The position numbers were made by a program, and so were the translations under genes. This document shows positions 1-9,755 of a stretch of 64,000 bases of DNA, one piece after another. The notes beneath the pieces are model-generated. The model saw nothing but the letters and a program-made list of their open reading frames with translations, was not told the origin of the DNA and searched no databases. The stretch's first letter is position 1, and the number at the start of each line of letters is the position of its first letter. Source of the stretch: Paraburkholderia sp. BL10I2N1 (lineage in GTDB: Bacteria > Pseudomonadota > Gammaproteobacteria > Burkholderiales > Burkholderiaceae); NCBI RefSeq assembly GCF_004361815.1, contig NZ_SNWA01000001.1, positions 2,604,001 through 2,668,000 of the forward strand, given 5' to 3'.

Positions 1-1508
1 TCGCGGCCACCAGCGTCGGGTTGCGGCTCACGGAACAGGCGGTCGTAAATGCGCACTTCAGCCGGGCACGCGCCCGCCGCGCTCACCCAGTGAATGTTGC
101 CCTTGACCTTGTAGTTGTTCGCGCCTTCGGTGCCCGACCGGCTGTCCGGGAAGTAGTTGCAGTGGACGGCGGTCACGTTGCCGTTCTCGTCCTTGTCCGC
201 GCCCGTGCATTCGATCACGTAGCCATAGCGCAGACGCACCTTGTTGCCCGGGAAGAGGCGGAAATAGCCCTTCGGAGGCGTGTCGGTGAAGTCTTCACGC
301 TCGATCCACAGCTCGCGCGAAATCGGGAATGTGCGCAGGCCGCGCTCCGGATGATGCGGATGGACCGGAGCGGTGCATTCCTCGCTGGTGCCCTCGGGGA
401 AGTTGTCGATGATCAGCTTCAGCGGATCGAGCACGGCGGCGATGCGAGGAGCCTTGTCGTCGAGATCGTCGCGCAGCGCGCCTTCGAACACGCTCATGTC
501 GATCCACGAATCGACCTTGGTCACGCCGATGCGCTCGCACAGCAACTGGATACTCTCCGGCGTGAAGCCGCGACGACGGATTCCGACGATGGTGGGCATG
601 CGCGGGTCGTCCCAGCCCTCGACATGGCCTTCGGTGACCAGTTGCAGCAGCTTGCGCTTGCTGGTGATGGCATACGTCAGGTTCAGGCGCGAAAACTCGA
701 TTTGTTGCGGCAGCGGACGCGTAAAGACGCCGGCATGGGCCAGTTCATCGAGGATCCAGTCGTAGAGCGGCCGGTGATCCTCGAATTCGAGCGTGCACAG
801 CGAATGCGTGATGTTTTCGAGCGCGTCTGAAATGCAGTGCGTGTAGTCGTACATCGGATACACGCACCACTTGTCGCCGGTGCGGTAGTGATGCGCAAAG
901 CGGATCCGGTAGATCACCGGGTCGCGCATGTTGAAGTTCGGCGACGCCATGTCGATCTTCGCGCGCAACACGTGCTCGCCTTCCTCGAACTCGCCCGCTT
1001 TCATGCGGCGGAACAGGTCGAGGTTTTCCTGCGGCGTGCGCTCACGGAACGGCGACGGCGTACCCGCCTCGGTGGCGGAGCCGCGGGTCGCGCGCATCTG
1101 TTCGGCAGACTGGCTGTCCACATACGCCTTGCCGCGCTCGATCAGCAGTTCGGCGAATTCGTAAAGCTTGTCGTAGTAGTCGCTGGCGAAATAGAGGTGT
1201 TCGTTGCCGTCTTTCTTCCATTCGAAGCCGAGCCAGCTGACCGCATCGATAATCGAATCGACGTACTCGACGCTTTCCTTTTCCGGGTTCGTATCGTCGA
1301 AACGCAGGTGGCACACGCCGCCGTAGCTACGGGCAATACCGAAATTCAGACAGATACTCTTCGCGTGGCCGATGTGCAGATAGCCGTTCGGCTCAGGCGG
1401 GAAGCGTGTTTCCACACGCTGGCCCCACTTTCCGGAGCGGTTGTCGTCATCGATGATGTTGCGGATGAAATTGGATGCCGCAGGCGCGTCGTTGCGTTCG
1501 GTATTCAT
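1..1508 (-). CDS. glnS: Glutaminyl-tRNA synthetase (3' end cut by window edge)
   Basis: Charges tRNA-Gln with glutamine in the cytoplasm (class I aminoacyl-tRNA synthetase). Reading leftwards from the ATG at 1508, the protein begins [14 protein letters not shown] and carries the class I signature [15 protein letters not shown] with HIGH at residues 45-48. The second class I motif appears as [10 protein letters not shown], the GlnRS/GluRS form of KMSKS. The sequence then runs into the anticodon-binding beta-barrel region. About 502 codons are present and the C-terminus lies beyond base 1, so the gene is partial only because of the window. No good Shine-Dalgarno sequence precedes the ATG. A plausible promoter lies at 1550-1579. 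GlnRS rather than GluRS is supported by the typical [17 protein letters not shown] context and by the C-terminal barrel sequence. Confidence 0.97.
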   Translation of the reverse strand, partial: MNTERNDAPAASNFIRNIIDDDNRSGKWGQRVETRFPPEPNGYLHIGHAKSICLNFGIARSYGGVCHLRFDDTNPEKESVEYVDSIIDAVSWLGFEWKKDGNEHLYFASDYYDKLYEFAELLIERGKAYVDSQSAEQMRATRGSATEAGTPSPFRERTPQENLDLFRRMKAGEFEEGEHVLRAKIDMASPNFNMRDPVIYRIRFAHHYRTGDKWCVYPMYDYTHCISDALENITHSLCTLEFEDHRPLYDWILDELAHAGVFTRPLPQQIEFSRLNLTYAITSKRKLLQLVTEGHVEGWDDPRMPTIVGIRRRGFTPESIQLLCERIGVTKVDSWIDMSVFEGALRDDLDDKAPRIAAVLDPLKLIIDNFPEGTSEECTAPVHPHHPERGLRTFPISRELWIEREDFTDTPPKGYFRLFPGNKVRLRYGYVIECTGADKDENGNVTAVHCNYFPDSRSGTEGANNYKVKGNIHWVSAAGACPAEVRIYDRLFREPQPDAGGR

Positions 1509-1948
1509 GCGTGATGGAGAAAGTCGGTCGGGGACGCGCGATGCGCCCGCTTATCTGACAATTCTACCTGACCGGTCAACGAGCGCCAGGGTTGATGCGG
1601 CGGAAGGCCGGAGTGAGGACTTCGGTGCGGCGCTGTTACAACGTGCAACAGGAGGTAAAACGCGTTGTTTGCGGGGATGCCGGGCGTCCAGAATGCCACC
1701 GCCGCAGCGCGTGCCGCCATGGTGGGGCAGTATTCCGGGTGATGAGAATAACGAAGGGCGACGCGGATCCACGCTGTCTTTTTGGTGTTTTGCAGCGCCG
1801 GGCACTATTGGCCCAGACTTAACCCTTCGCCCTGCCTGCCACCGGTATGCCTGTCAGCGGTCAGGGTGACGGGGCGCAGCCGATCCGGCACCTCGCGTGA
1901 CGATATGCCGTTCGGCAAGATGGCGCCCTCTAATACGGAGCTTCCAGG
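1509..1948. other. Intergenic region between glnS and ggt
   Basis: This 440-base stretch separates two divergent genes and should hold both promoters. The only supported signal is the minus-strand glnS promoter listed separately. The ggt ATG at 1949 is preceded by GGAG at 1937-1940, eight bases upstream, which fixes that start. Several open frames cross the region on both strands, but none has a ribosome-binding site or recognisable protein sequence. I see no gene here. Confidence 0.5.
1550..1579 (-). promoter_or_regulatory. Candidate sigma-70 promoter of glnS
   Basis: On the minus strand a TTGACC -35 box (1574-1579) is followed after 18 bases by GATAAG (1550-1555) as a -10. Transcription would start about 35 bases before the glnS ATG. 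The -35 matches well and the -10 is fair (four of six). This is inferred from the sequence alone. Confidence 0.4.
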
Positions 1949-3700
1949 ATGTCCCAATCGACGCACGATGCGCACCGCGCGCCTTTTGCCAGCCTGACCC
2001 ATTTCGTCGCGACGGCGACGTTCGTCGGCGCGCTTGCCGGGTGTTTCATGCCGGCCGGACCGGCAGCTGCCCGCACGGCGCCGCCGCCGAAGGCCGTTCT
2101 GGACGCGTCGGCGGTTGCCGTTCCCGACCGCTACAGCGCCGACACCGCGCAGCAGATCTTCGCCGAGGGTGGCAATGCCGTCGATGCGGCGGTCGCGATC
2201 GCCTTCACGCTCGCCGTCACCTATCCAGACGCGGGAAATATTGGGGGCGGCGGCTTCATGACGCTTTACGTCGATGGCAAGCCGTACTTCCTCGACTATC
2301 GCGAACGCGCGCCGCAACGCGCCACGCGCGACATGTATCTCGACGACAAGGGCAACGTGGTGCCCGACATGAGCCTCGTCGGTTACCGTGCGGTGGGCGT
2401 GCCGGGCACCGTCGACGGCATGTGGCAGGCGCAGCAGCGCTTTGGCAAGCTGAAGTGGAAACAGGTGCTCGCGCCTGCGATTCACTACGCGACGGACGGT
2501 TTCACCGTCGAACCCTGGCTGCAGCAGCGCGCCGACTACGCAGCGAAGCGCTTCGCGGGCAAGACCAACTTCAACGCGTACTTCTCGAACCTGAAGACGG
2601 GCGTCACATTCCGCCAGCCGGAACTGGCGCAGACGCTGTCGCGCATCGCAAGCGACGGCGGTCGGGAGTTTTATGAAGGCCGGACCGCCGACCTGCTCTC
2701 GTCGCAGATGATCGGCCATGGTCTCGTGTCGAAGTCGGACCTCCAGCAGTACAAGGCAGTCTGGCGCCAGCCGGTGACCGCCGACTGGAACGGCTACCAG
2801 ATCGTGTCGGCGCCGCCGCCGAGTTCCGGCGGCGTGGGCCTGATCCAGATGTTGAAAATGAAGGCCGATCTGAAGCCTGCATTCGAGGGTGTCGAGCTTA
2901 ACTCGGTACCGTATATCAATCTGATCGCGCAGATCGAAGACCGCGTGTTCGCCGACCGGCAGCAGTACATGGGCGACCCGGATTCGTACCGTGTGCCGGT
3001 CGACAGACTGATAGCCGACGCTTACCTTGCCCGTCGCGCCGACGAAGTGAAGCCCGACGCCGTACCAGGCGCCACACCGGTCAAGCCGGGCCTTGGCGAT
3101 TCGATGCCGGAACGTGCCGAAACGACGCATTTCTCGGTGGTCGACAAATGGGGCAACGCGGTGTCCAACACCTACACGTTGAACGGTCCCTTCGGCTCGG
3201 GCGTGGTGGTGGATAACGCGGGTTTTGCGCTCAACGACGAAATGGACGACTTCGAGGCGAAGGCCGGCGTGCAGAACCAGTTTGGCGTGACGAGCGGAGA
3301 CGTCAACACGATTGCACCGGGGCGCCGTCCGCTATCTTCGATGACGCCGACGATCCTGCTTAAAGACGGCAAGGTTTCGCTCGTGATCGGCACGCCGGGC
3401 GGCTCGCGGATTTTCACGTCGATTTTCCAGGTGATGACGAATCTCTACGATTTCGACATGTCGGCCACCGATGCGCTGGCCGCGATGCGTTTTCATCACC
3501 AATTGCTGCCGCCGAAGACGATCTACTGGGAACCGTATCATCCGATTGCGGGCGAACTGGCGGAGCAGTTGCAGGCAAAGGGTTATACGCTCGAAGGACA
3601 GGAGTTCAACGGCGACGTCCAGTTGATCCGCGTCGATGGCACTACGCCGTTGCCGGCGGCCGATCCACGCGGCGTGGGTGGGGGACGGGTATATCGCTAA
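1949..3700 (+). CDS. ggt: Gamma-glutamyltransferase (GGT), probable lipoprotein
   Basis: Hydrolyses or transfers the gamma-glutamyl group of glutathione and related peptides in the periplasm. It is made as a 583-residue precursor that cleaves itself into large and small subunits. The family nucleophile is the first Thr of TTHFSVVD, here Thr392, with cleavage expected after Glu391. The GGSRI glycine loop follows in the small subunit. The N-terminus has a hydrophobic segment ending in a lipobox-like LAGC (Cys32), which suggests a lipid-anchored form; this is inference. GGAG eight bases before ATG 1949 supports the start. A small serine hydrolase gene follows 22 bases downstream and may be co-transcribed. 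Length matches bacterial GGTs of about 580 residues. Confidence 0.95.
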   Translation: MSQSTHDAHRAPFASLTHFVATATFVGALAGCFMPAGPAAARTAPPPKAVLDASAVAVPDRYSADTAQQIFAEGGNAVDAAVAIAFTLAVTYPDAGNIGGGGFMTLYVDGKPYFLDYRERAPQRATRDMYLDDKGNVVPDMSLVGYRAVGVPGTVDGMWQAQQRFGKLKWKQVLAPAIHYATDGFTVEPWLQQRADYAAKRFAGKTNFNAYFSNLKTGVTFRQPELAQTLSRIASDGGREFYEGRTADLLSSQMIGHGLVSKSDLQQYKAVWRQPVTADWNGYQIVSAPPPSSGGVGLIQMLKMKADLKPAFEGVELNSVPYINLIAQIEDRVFADRQQYMGDPDSYRVPVDRLIADAYLARRADEVKPDAVPGATPVKPGLGDSMPERAETTHFSVVDKWGNAVSNTYTLNGPFGSGVVVDNAGFALNDEMDDFEAKAGVQNQFGVTSGDVNTIAPGRRPLSSMTPTILLKDGKVSLVIGTPGGSRIFTSIFQVMTNLYDFDMSATDALAAMRFHHQLLPPKTIYWEPYHPIAGELAEQLQAKGYTLEGQEFNGDVQLIRVDGTTPLPAADPRGVGGGRVYR

Positions 3701-3722
3701 TCACGACAAAACGGGAAATAAG

Positions 3723-4286
3723 ATGGATGCAAAGGTACTGGTGCTGCCGGGCTATCAGAACTCGGGCGAAGGTCACTGGCAGACGCTATGGGAGCAGTCG
3801 CAGCCGACGTATTCGCGCGTGCAGATGCCGGACTGGGATCACCCGGCGCGCGACACCTGGTGCCGGACGCTCGATGATGCGGTAGCGGCCGCCGACGCTC
3901 CGATCGTGTTCGCGGCCCACAGCCTCGGCTGTCTGACGGTGGCGTTCTGGGCGGCGCAGTATGCGAGTCCGGGGCAGGCGGCGAAGGTGGCCGGCGCATT
4001 GCTTGTCGCCGTGCCCGATCCGGCGGGTGATCAATTCCCGACGGACGCGAGTGGCTATGCGTCGGTACCGCTCGCGCACCTGCCGTTTCCGTCGATCGTT
4101 GTGGCGAGCACCGACGATGCCTACGGCAGCGTCCCGTTTTCACAGGCCTGTGCAAGGGCCTGGGGCAGTAGCTGGTTCGAGATCGGTGCACGCGGGCACA
4201 TCAATTCCGATAGTGGCCTCGGCGACTGGGACGAAGGACAGCGCTGGCTGGCAACGCTCGCCGGGGGACGGCGCAGGAGCGCCTGA
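3723..4286 (+). CDS. RBBP9/YdeN-family serine hydrolase
   Basis: A 187-residue alpha/beta hydrolase of the small RBBP9/YdeN family, which act as serine esterases of mostly unknown substrate. The N-terminus VLVLPGYQNSGEGHWQTLWE and the MPDWDHP segment are typical of the family. The nucleophile elbow is AAHSLGC, giving Ser67 as the likely catalytic serine, and a His in GARGHINSDSG near the C-terminus completes the triad. I use the ATG at 3723 because the longer reading frame upstream overlaps the end of ggt and lacks family sequence. There is no signal peptide, so it is cytoplasmic. It lies just behind ggt, but a functional link to glutathione metabolism is only speculation. Confidence 0.85.
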   Translation: MDAKVLVLPGYQNSGEGHWQTLWEQSQPTYSRVQMPDWDHPARDTWCRTLDDAVAAADAPIVFAAHSLGCLTVAFWAAQYASPGQAAKVAGALLVAVPDPAGDQFPTDASGYASVPLAHLPFPSIVVASTDDAYGSVPFSQACARAWGSSWFEIGARGHINSDSGLGDWDEGQRWLATLAGGRRRSA

Positions 4287-4312
4287 ACCCCGAAGACCCG
4301 GCGCCTGGCGGT

Positions 4313-4369
4313 ATGGGCGATATCTGAGGTCGCGGTATCGCGAGTTACGTCCATCAGGTCATCGCCCAT
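4313..4369. repeat. Nested inverted repeat in a convergent intergenic gap
   Basis: ATGGGCGAT at 4313-4321 pairs with ATCGCCCAT at 4361-4369. Inside it CTGAGG and CCATCAG can pair with one bulge. The centre contains the perfect hairpin TCGCG-GTAT-CGCGA (4330-4343). The whole 57-base element sits between the 3' ends of the serine hydrolase and the CoA-transferase. There is no T-run on either side, so it is not a standard intrinsic terminator. Confidence 0.55.
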
Positions 4370-4417
4370 TGCCTGTCCTGTCGCGCCGCTTTCGTGTTCG
4401 CGTCGGGCCGGGGCGCG

Positions 4418-5638
4418 TCAGATTACCGAGTTCGCCCGCAGCTCCGCAATCCGGGCGTCGTCCAGTCCGAGCACGCTGCGCAGAATGTCGTCGGTGTGTT
4501 CGCCCAGTGTCGGCGGATGAGTGACGGCCTGCGGCGGCGTCACACTCATGTTGACGGGATTACGCACCAGCTTGACAGTCCCGCCTGACGGATGCGGCAG
4601 ATCGACCTGTAGCCCGCGTGCCACCACCTGCTCATTCTCGAACACTTCGCCAAGGTCATTGATCGGTCCGCACGGCACCCCAGCCGCTTCGAGCGCGACG
4701 ATCCATTCCTGCTTGCTGCGCAGCCGGACCATGTCGGCGAGGAGCGGTACCAGTGTTTCGCGATTGCGCACGCGCGCCGGATTGGCCGAGAAGCGTTCGT
4801 CGTCGGCCAGTTCCGCGCGTCCTCCCACTTCGACAAACTTGCGGAACTGCCCGTCATTGCCGACCGCGACGATGATCCAGCTGTCGCTGGTCTGGAAGGT
4901 TTGGTAGGGGACGATGTTCGCATGCGCGTTACCCCACCGTACGGGCGGTTTGCCGCTCGCGAGGAAATTGGAGTTCATGTTCGCCAGCATGGCGACCTGC
5001 ACGTCGAGCAGCGCCATGTCGATATATTGACCTTCGCCCGTACGGTCGCGGTGCGCGAGCGCCGCGAGTACGGCCACGGTGGAGTACATGCCGGTCATCA
5101 GGTCTGCAATAGCGACGCCGGCCTTTTGTGGACCACCGCCGGGCAGCGCATCGCGCTCGCCGGTGATGCTCATGAAACCGCCAATGCCCTGGATGATGAA
5201 GTCGTAACCGGCGCGCTGTGCATAAGGGCCAGTCTGCCCGAAGCCCGTCACCGAGCAGTAGACGAGGTCGGGCTTCACTACTTTCAGCGACTCGTAGTCG
5301 AGCCCATACTTCTTCAACTGGCCGACCTTGTAGTTTTCCAGCACGACGTCACTCTGTGCCGCGAGATCGCGAACGATCTGCTGACCTTCAGGCGTCGCGA
5401 TATCAACCGTGACTGACCGCTTGTTGCGGTTCGCGGCGAGGTAGTACGCGGCCTCGCGAGTGTCTTCGCCGTCGGGCGTTTTGAGGTACGGCGGCCCCCA
5501 GTGGCGGGTGTCGTCGCCGATTTCGGGTCGTTCGATCTTGATGACGTCCGCGCCGAAGTCGGCAAGGGTTTGAGCGCACCAGGGACCTGCGAGTACGCGG
5601 GTGAGATCCAGCACGCGGATATGACTAAGAGCGCCCAT
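4418..5638 (-). CDS. CaiB/BaiF-family CoA-transferase (formyl-CoA transferase-like)
   Basis: A class III CoA-transferase of 406 residues that moves CoA between carboxylic acids through an enzyme-bound acyl-aspartate. The N-terminus [36 protein letters not shown] is characteristic of the family. The region [12 protein letters not shown], with Asp179, is the best candidate for the catalytic aspartate by position. The C-terminal half contains [14 protein letters not shown] and the usual terminal [14 protein letters not shown]. The ATG at 5638 is chosen because homology begins there; the open frame extends further upstream without family sequence. Substrates cannot be read from sequence: succinyl-CoA, oxalate/formyl-CoA, carnitine or racemase-like roles occur in this family. 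It is a monocistronic gene divergent from alaS. Confidence 0.9.
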   Translation of the reverse strand: MGALSHIRVLDLTRVLAGPWCAQTLADFGADVIKIERPEIGDDTRHWGPPYLKTPDGEDTREAAYYLAANRNKRSVTVDIATPEGQQIVRDLAAQSDVVLENYKVGQLKKYGLDYESLKVVKPDLVYCSVTGFGQTGPYAQRAGYDFIIQGIGGFMSITGERDALPGGGPQKAGVAIADLMTGMYSTVAVLAALAHRDRTGEGQYIDMALLDVQVAMLANMNSNFLASGKPPVRWGNAHANIVPYQTFQTSDSWIIVAVGNDGQFRKFVEVGGRAELADDERFSANPARVRNRETLVPLLADMVRLRSKQEWIVALEAAGVPCGPINDLGEVFENEQVVARGLQVDLPHPSGGTVKLVRNPVNMSVTPPQAVTHPPTLGEHTDDILRSVLGLDDARIAELRANSVI

Positions 5639-5673
5639 ATTGTGTCCGTGTCTCCTTGAAGCGGGGCTTTGGA

Positions 5674-5699
5674 GCCTGCGCGCCCGGAGGCGCGCAGGC
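5674..5699. repeat. Perfect 11-bp hairpin upstream of the CoA-transferase gene
   Basis: GCCTGCGCGCC (5674-5684), a CGGA loop, and GGCGCGCAGGC (5689-5699) form a perfect GC-rich stem 36 bases before the CoA-transferase ATG. No T-run follows on either strand. It could be a leader-RNA structure or a protein-binding palindrome. Confidence 0.6.
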
Positions 5700-5879
5700 A
5701 CAGTATCGATGTCCCGAATCTTAAGCGATTCCCGGGCACCGGCCCATCCGGCCGCTCGGCATAGGACGGATCTCAGGCCGCTCAGGGCCGCCAGGGACGG
5801 ATCGGCGCGGAAAACCCGGCCAAATGGCCAATGCTCGTTCCAGACGGGCTCCGGCTGCTCTGCAAGGGCGCTGATCCCG

Positions 5880-5885
5880 TATAAT
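5880..5885 (+). promoter_or_regulatory. Candidate -10 box of alaS
   Basis: A perfect TATAAT lies 75 bases before the alaS ATG. No good -35 hexamer is found 16-18 bases upstream, so the promoter is incomplete as read. Confidence 0.45.
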
Positions 5886-5960
5886 CAGCGGTTCAGAAAC
5901 AATCAGTTGGCGCATCCTAGGATGCCGCCGGACACAGCCAGGACCGCCCCCAAGCACGCC

Positions 5961-8597
5961 ATGAAAGCCGCCGAAATCCGCGAGAAATTCCTCAAGTTCT
6001 TCGAATCGAAGGGCCATACGATCGTCCGCTCGTCGAGCCTTGTGCCCGGCAACGATCCAACGCTGCTCTTCACCAATTCGGGAATGGTGCAGTTCAAAGA
6101 CGTTTTCCTCGGCGCAGAATCGCGTCCGTACTCACGGGCTACTACCGCGCAGCGCAGCGTGCGCGCCGGCGGCAAGCACAACGATCTGGAAAACGTCGGC
6201 TACACGGCGCGTCACCACACGTTCTTCGAAATGCTCGGCAACTTCTCGTTTGGCGACTATTTCAAGCGCGACGCGATTCACTACGCGTGGGAACTGCTGA
6301 CGGGCGTGTATCAGCTACCCAAGGACAAGCTCTGGGTCACCGTCTATCACGAGGACGATGAAGCGCACGACATCTGGGCGAAGGAAGTCGGCGTGCCGGT
6401 CGAGCGCATCATCCGCATCGGCGACAACAAGGGCGCACGTTACGCGTCGGACAATTTCTGGCAGATGGCCGACACCGGCCCTTGCGGCCCGTGCTCCGAA
6501 ATCTTCTATGACCACGGTCCGGACGTGTGGGGCGGCCCGCCGGGATCGCCTGAAGAAGACGGCGACCGTTACATCGAGATCTGGAATCTGGTGTTCATGC
6601 AGTTCAACCGCGACGCGCAGGGCAACATGACGCCGCTGCCGAAGCAATGCGTCGATACCGGCATGGGCCTCGAGCGGATCGCAGCGGTGCTGCAGCATGT
6701 GCATAGCAACTACGAAATCGACCTGTTCCAGGCGCTCATCAAGGCTGCTGGCCGTGAATCCGGCGTGGCCGATCTCACGAACAACTCGCTGAAGGTGATT
6801 GCCGACCATATTCGTGCGTGCTCGTTCCTGATCGTCGACGGCGTGATCCCGGGCAACGAAGGGCGCGGCTACGTGCTGCGCCGGATCGTGCGCCGCGCGA
6901 TCCGCCACGGCTACAAGCTCGGTCGCAAGGGCGCGTTCTTCCATCGTCTGGTCGCGGATCTGGTCGAACAGATGGGCGGCGCCTATCCGGAACTGAAGGA
7001 CGCCGAGCAACGCGTGACCAATGTGCTGCGCCAGGAAGAGGAACGCTTCTTCGAGACGATCGAGCACGGCATGTCGATTCTCGAAGGCGCGCTGGCCGAT
7101 CTCGAAGCCGCAGGTGGCAAAACCAGCGGCAAGACGCTCGACGGCGAACTCGCATTCAAGCTGCACGACACCTACGGCTTCCCGCTGGACCTCACGGCGG
7201 ATGTCTGCCGCGAGCGCGGCGTGACGGTCGACGAACCGGCTTTCAACGAGGCGATGGCGCGTCAGCGTGAACAGGCGCGCGCGGCCGGCAAGTTCAAGAT
7301 GGCGCAGGGCCTCGAGTACACGGGCGCCAGGACGACGTTCCACGGCTACGAAGAGATCGTCTTCGATGACGCGAAGATTGTCGCGCTGTATGTCGACGGA
7401 GCGTCGGTGAATGAGGTGGCGAAGGGCCAGCAGGCAGTCGTCGTGCTGGATCACACGCCGTTCTACGCGGAGTCGGGTGGTCAGGTCGGCGATCAGGGGC
7501 TGCTCGGCAACGCGAGCGTGCGTTTCGCCGTCGCCGATACGCTGAAGGTGCAGGCCGATGTGGTTGGCCACCATGGCACGCTGGAGCAGGGCACGCTGAA
7601 GGTCGGCGACGTCGTTAAGGCGGAGATCGACGCGGTGCGCCGTGCCCGCACGGCCCGCAACCACTCGGCGACCCACCTGATGCACAAGGCGTTGCGCGAC
7701 GTGCTGGGCTCGCACGTGCAGCAGAAGGGCTCGCTCGTCGACGCGGACAAAACCCGCTTCGACTTTGCGCACAACTCACCGGTGACGGACGAGCAGATCC
7801 GTCGCGTCGAAGAAATCGTCAACGCCGAAGTGCTGGCAAACGCGCCGGGAATCGTGCGCGTCATGCCGTTCGACGAAGCAGTGAAGGGCGGCGCGATGGC
7901 GCTCTTCGGCGAGAAGTATGGCGACGAAGTGCGCGTCCTCGACCTCGGTTTCTCGCGCGAGCTGTGCGGCGGTACGCACGTGCATCGCACGGGTGATATC
8001 GGTTTGTTCAAGATTGTGATGGAAGGCGGTGTGGCGGCGGGGATCCGCCGTGTGGAAGCCATCACGGGTGACAACGCCGTGCGCTACGTGCAGGAACTCG
8101 ACATGCGCATCAATGCGGCCGCGGCGGCACTGAAGGCGCAACCGTCGGAGCTGACGCAGCGGATCGTGCAGGTTCAGGATCAGGTGAAGTCGCTGGAGAA
8201 GGAACTTGGCGCACTCAAGTCGAAGCTCGCTTCGAGTCAGGGCAATGAGCTTGCCGGTCAGGCGATCGAAGTGTCGGGCGTCCATGTGTTGGCAGCAACC
8301 CTCGAAGGGGCGGACGTCAAGACGTTGCGTGAAACCGTCGACAAGCTGAAGGACAAGCTGAAGAGCGCGGCGATCGTACTGGCGTCGGTCGAAGGCGGCA
8401 AGGTCAGCCTGATCGCTGGTGTGACGCCGGAGGCCAGCAAGAAGGTGAAGGCGGGCGAACTGGTGAACTTCGTCGCGCAGCAGGTTGGCGGCAAGGGAGG
8501 CGGTCGTCCGGATATGGCGCAGGCCGGCGGCACGGAACCGGCGAATCTGCAGGCGGCGCTCGCCGGCGTAAAGGGCTGGATCGAAGCACAGCTGTAA
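5961..8597 (+). CDS. alaS: Alanyl-tRNA synthetase
   Basis: Class II synthetase that charges tRNA-Ala and edits mischarged Ser or Gly. At 878 residues it matches the usual bacterial length of about 875. The start [19 protein letters not shown] at 5961 is the standard AlaRS N-terminus; the long upstream extension of the frame is not conserved. The catalytic core has [14 protein letters not shown] motif sequence and FFEMLGNF. The editing domain carries the zinc-binding NHSATHLMH and CGGTHV motifs. A Glu/Lys-rich coiled region and a Gly-rich C-Ala domain end the protein. It is followed by a strong terminator at 8672-8705, so alaS appears to be a single-gene unit. Confidence 0.98.
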   Translation: MKAAEIREKFLKFFESKGHTIVRSSSLVPGNDPTLLFTNSGMVQFKDVFLGAESRPYSRATTAQRSVRAGGKHNDLENVGYTARHHTFFEMLGNFSFGDYFKRDAIHYAWELLTGVYQLPKDKLWVTVYHEDDEAHDIWAKEVGVPVERIIRIGDNKGARYASDNFWQMADTGPCGPCSEIFYDHGPDVWGGPPGSPEEDGDRYIEIWNLVFMQFNRDAQGNMTPLPKQCVDTGMGLERIAAVLQHVHSNYEIDLFQALIKAAGRESGVADLTNNSLKVIADHIRACSFLIVDGVIPGNEGRGYVLRRIVRRAIRHGYKLGRKGAFFHRLVADLVEQMGGAYPELKDAEQRVTNVLRQEEERFFETIEHGMSILEGALADLEAAGGKTSGKTLDGELAFKLHDTYGFPLDLTADVCRERGVTVDEPAFNEAMARQREQARAAGKFKMAQGLEYTGARTTFHGYEEIVFDDAKIVALYVDGASVNEVAKGQQAVVVLDHTPFYAESGGQVGDQGLLGNASVRFAVADTLKVQADVVGHHGTLEQGTLKVGDVVKAEIDAVRRARTARNHSATHLMHKALRDVLGSHVQQKGSLVDADKTRFDFAHNSPVTDEQIRRVEEIVNAEVLANAPGIVRVMPFDEAVKGGAMALFGEKYGDEVRVLDLGFSRELCGGTHVHRTGDIGLFKIVMEGGVAAGIRRVEAITGDNAVRYVQELDMRINAAAAALKAQPSELTQRIVQVQDQVKSLEKELGALKSKLASSQGNELAGQAIEVSGVHVLAATLEGADVKTLRETVDKLKDKLKSAAIVLASVEGGKVSLIAGVTPEASKKVKAGELVNFVAQQVGGKGGGRPDMAQAGGTEPANLQAALAGVKGWIEAQL

Positions 8598-8671
8598 GCT
8601 CCCGGCATCTGCCGCGGCGTCCGATCCGACGCGCAAAGCGAGCCACCGAACAAACGGCGGCCATCGAAAGC

Positions 8672-8705
8672 AAAAAGCCGCGAGCCGAAAATCTCGCGGC
8701 TTTTT
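8672..8705. terminator. Bidirectional intrinsic terminator between alaS and the LysR gene
   Basis: GCCGCGAG (8677-8684) pairs with CTCGCGGC (8693-8700) around an eight-base loop. The stem is flanked by AAAAA and TTTTT, giving a U-run on both strands. It sits between the convergent ends of alaS and the LysR-type gene. Confidence 0.92.
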
Positions 8706-8710
8706 GCGTT

Positions 8711-9634
8711 TCAGGCGGGCTGCATCGTCGTTTCACCACCCTGTGCCGGGGCGGTTCCGGCCATATTGCTCGCCGCGAGCAATTCCTCCCGCAGTGCATT
8801 CAACGCCGACGAAAAGTGCCCGCGGCGCCAGATCAGCAGCGTATCGATCGTGCCGAGTTCGCCGAGCGAGTGAACCGCAATATCGTCCACGTTTTGCTGC
8901 AGATCCAGCACCGAGCGCGGCGCCACCGCAACGCCCGCACCGGCTGCCACGCAGGCGACGATAGCGTGGTACGAACCGAGTTCGAGCACCCGTGCCGGCC
9001 GGATGCCGTGCTCCAGATACCACTTCTCGATGTAGCTTCGATAGGCGCAGCCGCGCTCGAATGCAATGAGCGTCGATAGCGCGACGTCGCGGGCCTGATG
9101 GATCGGCCGGTGGCCGCGTGGCGTGAGCATCACGAGTTCTTCGCGGAATACCGGGACGGATTCGAAGACATCGGTCAGCGTGTCCGGATCGAGTGGCATC
9201 GCGATTAAGGCGGCGTCGACCTCGAATTCGCGCACGCGCTCGACCAGGCGTCCGGTTGTGCCGGTTTCCAGTTCCAGCGCGACGTCGGGCCAACGCTGGT
9301 GATATTGCGCGAGCAGGCCCGGCAGGCGGCTTGCGGCGACGCTTTCCATCGTGCCGAGCCGCAGCCGTCCGCTCGGACGGTTTTCGCGTACCGCATGACG
9401 CGCCTCGTCAGCGAGCGCAAGCAGCCGTTCGGCGTACGGCAGCAAGGTCTCGCCGGCGGGCGTCAGTACAAGCCGGCGCCCGTCGCGGATGAAGAGGTCG
9501 GTGCCGAGCTGTTCCTCGAGCTGCTTGATACGCGTCGTGACATTCGACTGGACCCGGTTCAGCTTCGCTGCGGCGCGCGTGACGCCGTTCTCGCGCACGA
9601 CCGCACGAAAAATGGTCAAAGCGGCCAGATCCAT
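8711..9634 (-). CDS. LysR-family transcriptional regulator
   Basis: A 307-residue LysR-type regulator. The winged helix-turn-helix occupies roughly residues 1-60 (MDLAALTIFRAVVRENGVTRAAAKLNRVQSNVTTRIKQLE), followed by the linker helix and a periplasmic-binding-like effector domain. GGAGAG seven bases before the ATG at 9634 supports the start. It is divergent from an MFS transporter gene with a 121-base gap, the classic arrangement for a LysR regulator and its target. A palindrome at 9654-9667 lies just upstream of its own start and may be the operator. The effector cannot be named. Confidence 0.93.
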   Translation of the reverse strand: MDLAALTIFRAVVRENGVTRAAAKLNRVQSNVTTRIKQLEEQLGTDLFIRDGRRLVLTPAGETLLPYAERLLALADEARHAVRENRPSGRLRLGTMESVAASRLPGLLAQYHQRWPDVALELETGTTGRLVERVREFEVDAALIAMPLDPDTLTDVFESVPVFREELVMLTPRGHRPIHQARDVALSTLIAFERGCAYRSYIEKWYLEHGIRPARVLELGSYHAIVACVAAGAGVAVAPRSVLDLQQNVDDIAVHSLGELGTIDTLLIWRRGHFSSALNALREELLAASNMAGTAPAQGGETTMQPA

Positions 9635-9653
9635 GATTCTCTCCAGGTGATCG

Positions 9654-9667
9654 TATCAATCGTGATA
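9654..9667. promoter_or_regulatory. Candidate LysR operator palindrome
   Basis: TATCA-ATCG-TGATA is a perfect 5-4-5 inverted repeat 20 bases upstream of the LysR gene start and within the shared divergent region. Its position fits autoregulation and control of the MFS transporter. It is a prediction only. Confidence 0.4.
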
Positions 9668-9755
9668 ATTCATTTTTAGAGATTGAAACGTCAAGCTAGT
9701 ATGAAGCCAACGGATGGTGATTGCGTTGCCGTCCTCCAAACGTCCGCCTACGCTC

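Larger units (their letters stand above)
5639..5960. other. Divergent intergenic region between the CoA-transferase gene and alaS
   Basis: This 322-base region holds a strong hairpin near the CoA-transferase start (5674-5699) and a perfect -10 box for alaS (5880-5885), both listed separately. An open frame in phase with alaS runs through it, but the AlaRS homology begins only at 5961. No separate gene is seen. Confidence 0.6.

Noticed and set aside
1805..3130. 441-codon open frame on the minus strand
   Set aside because: It is antisense to ggt, whose motifs are unambiguous, and shows no protein family sequence.
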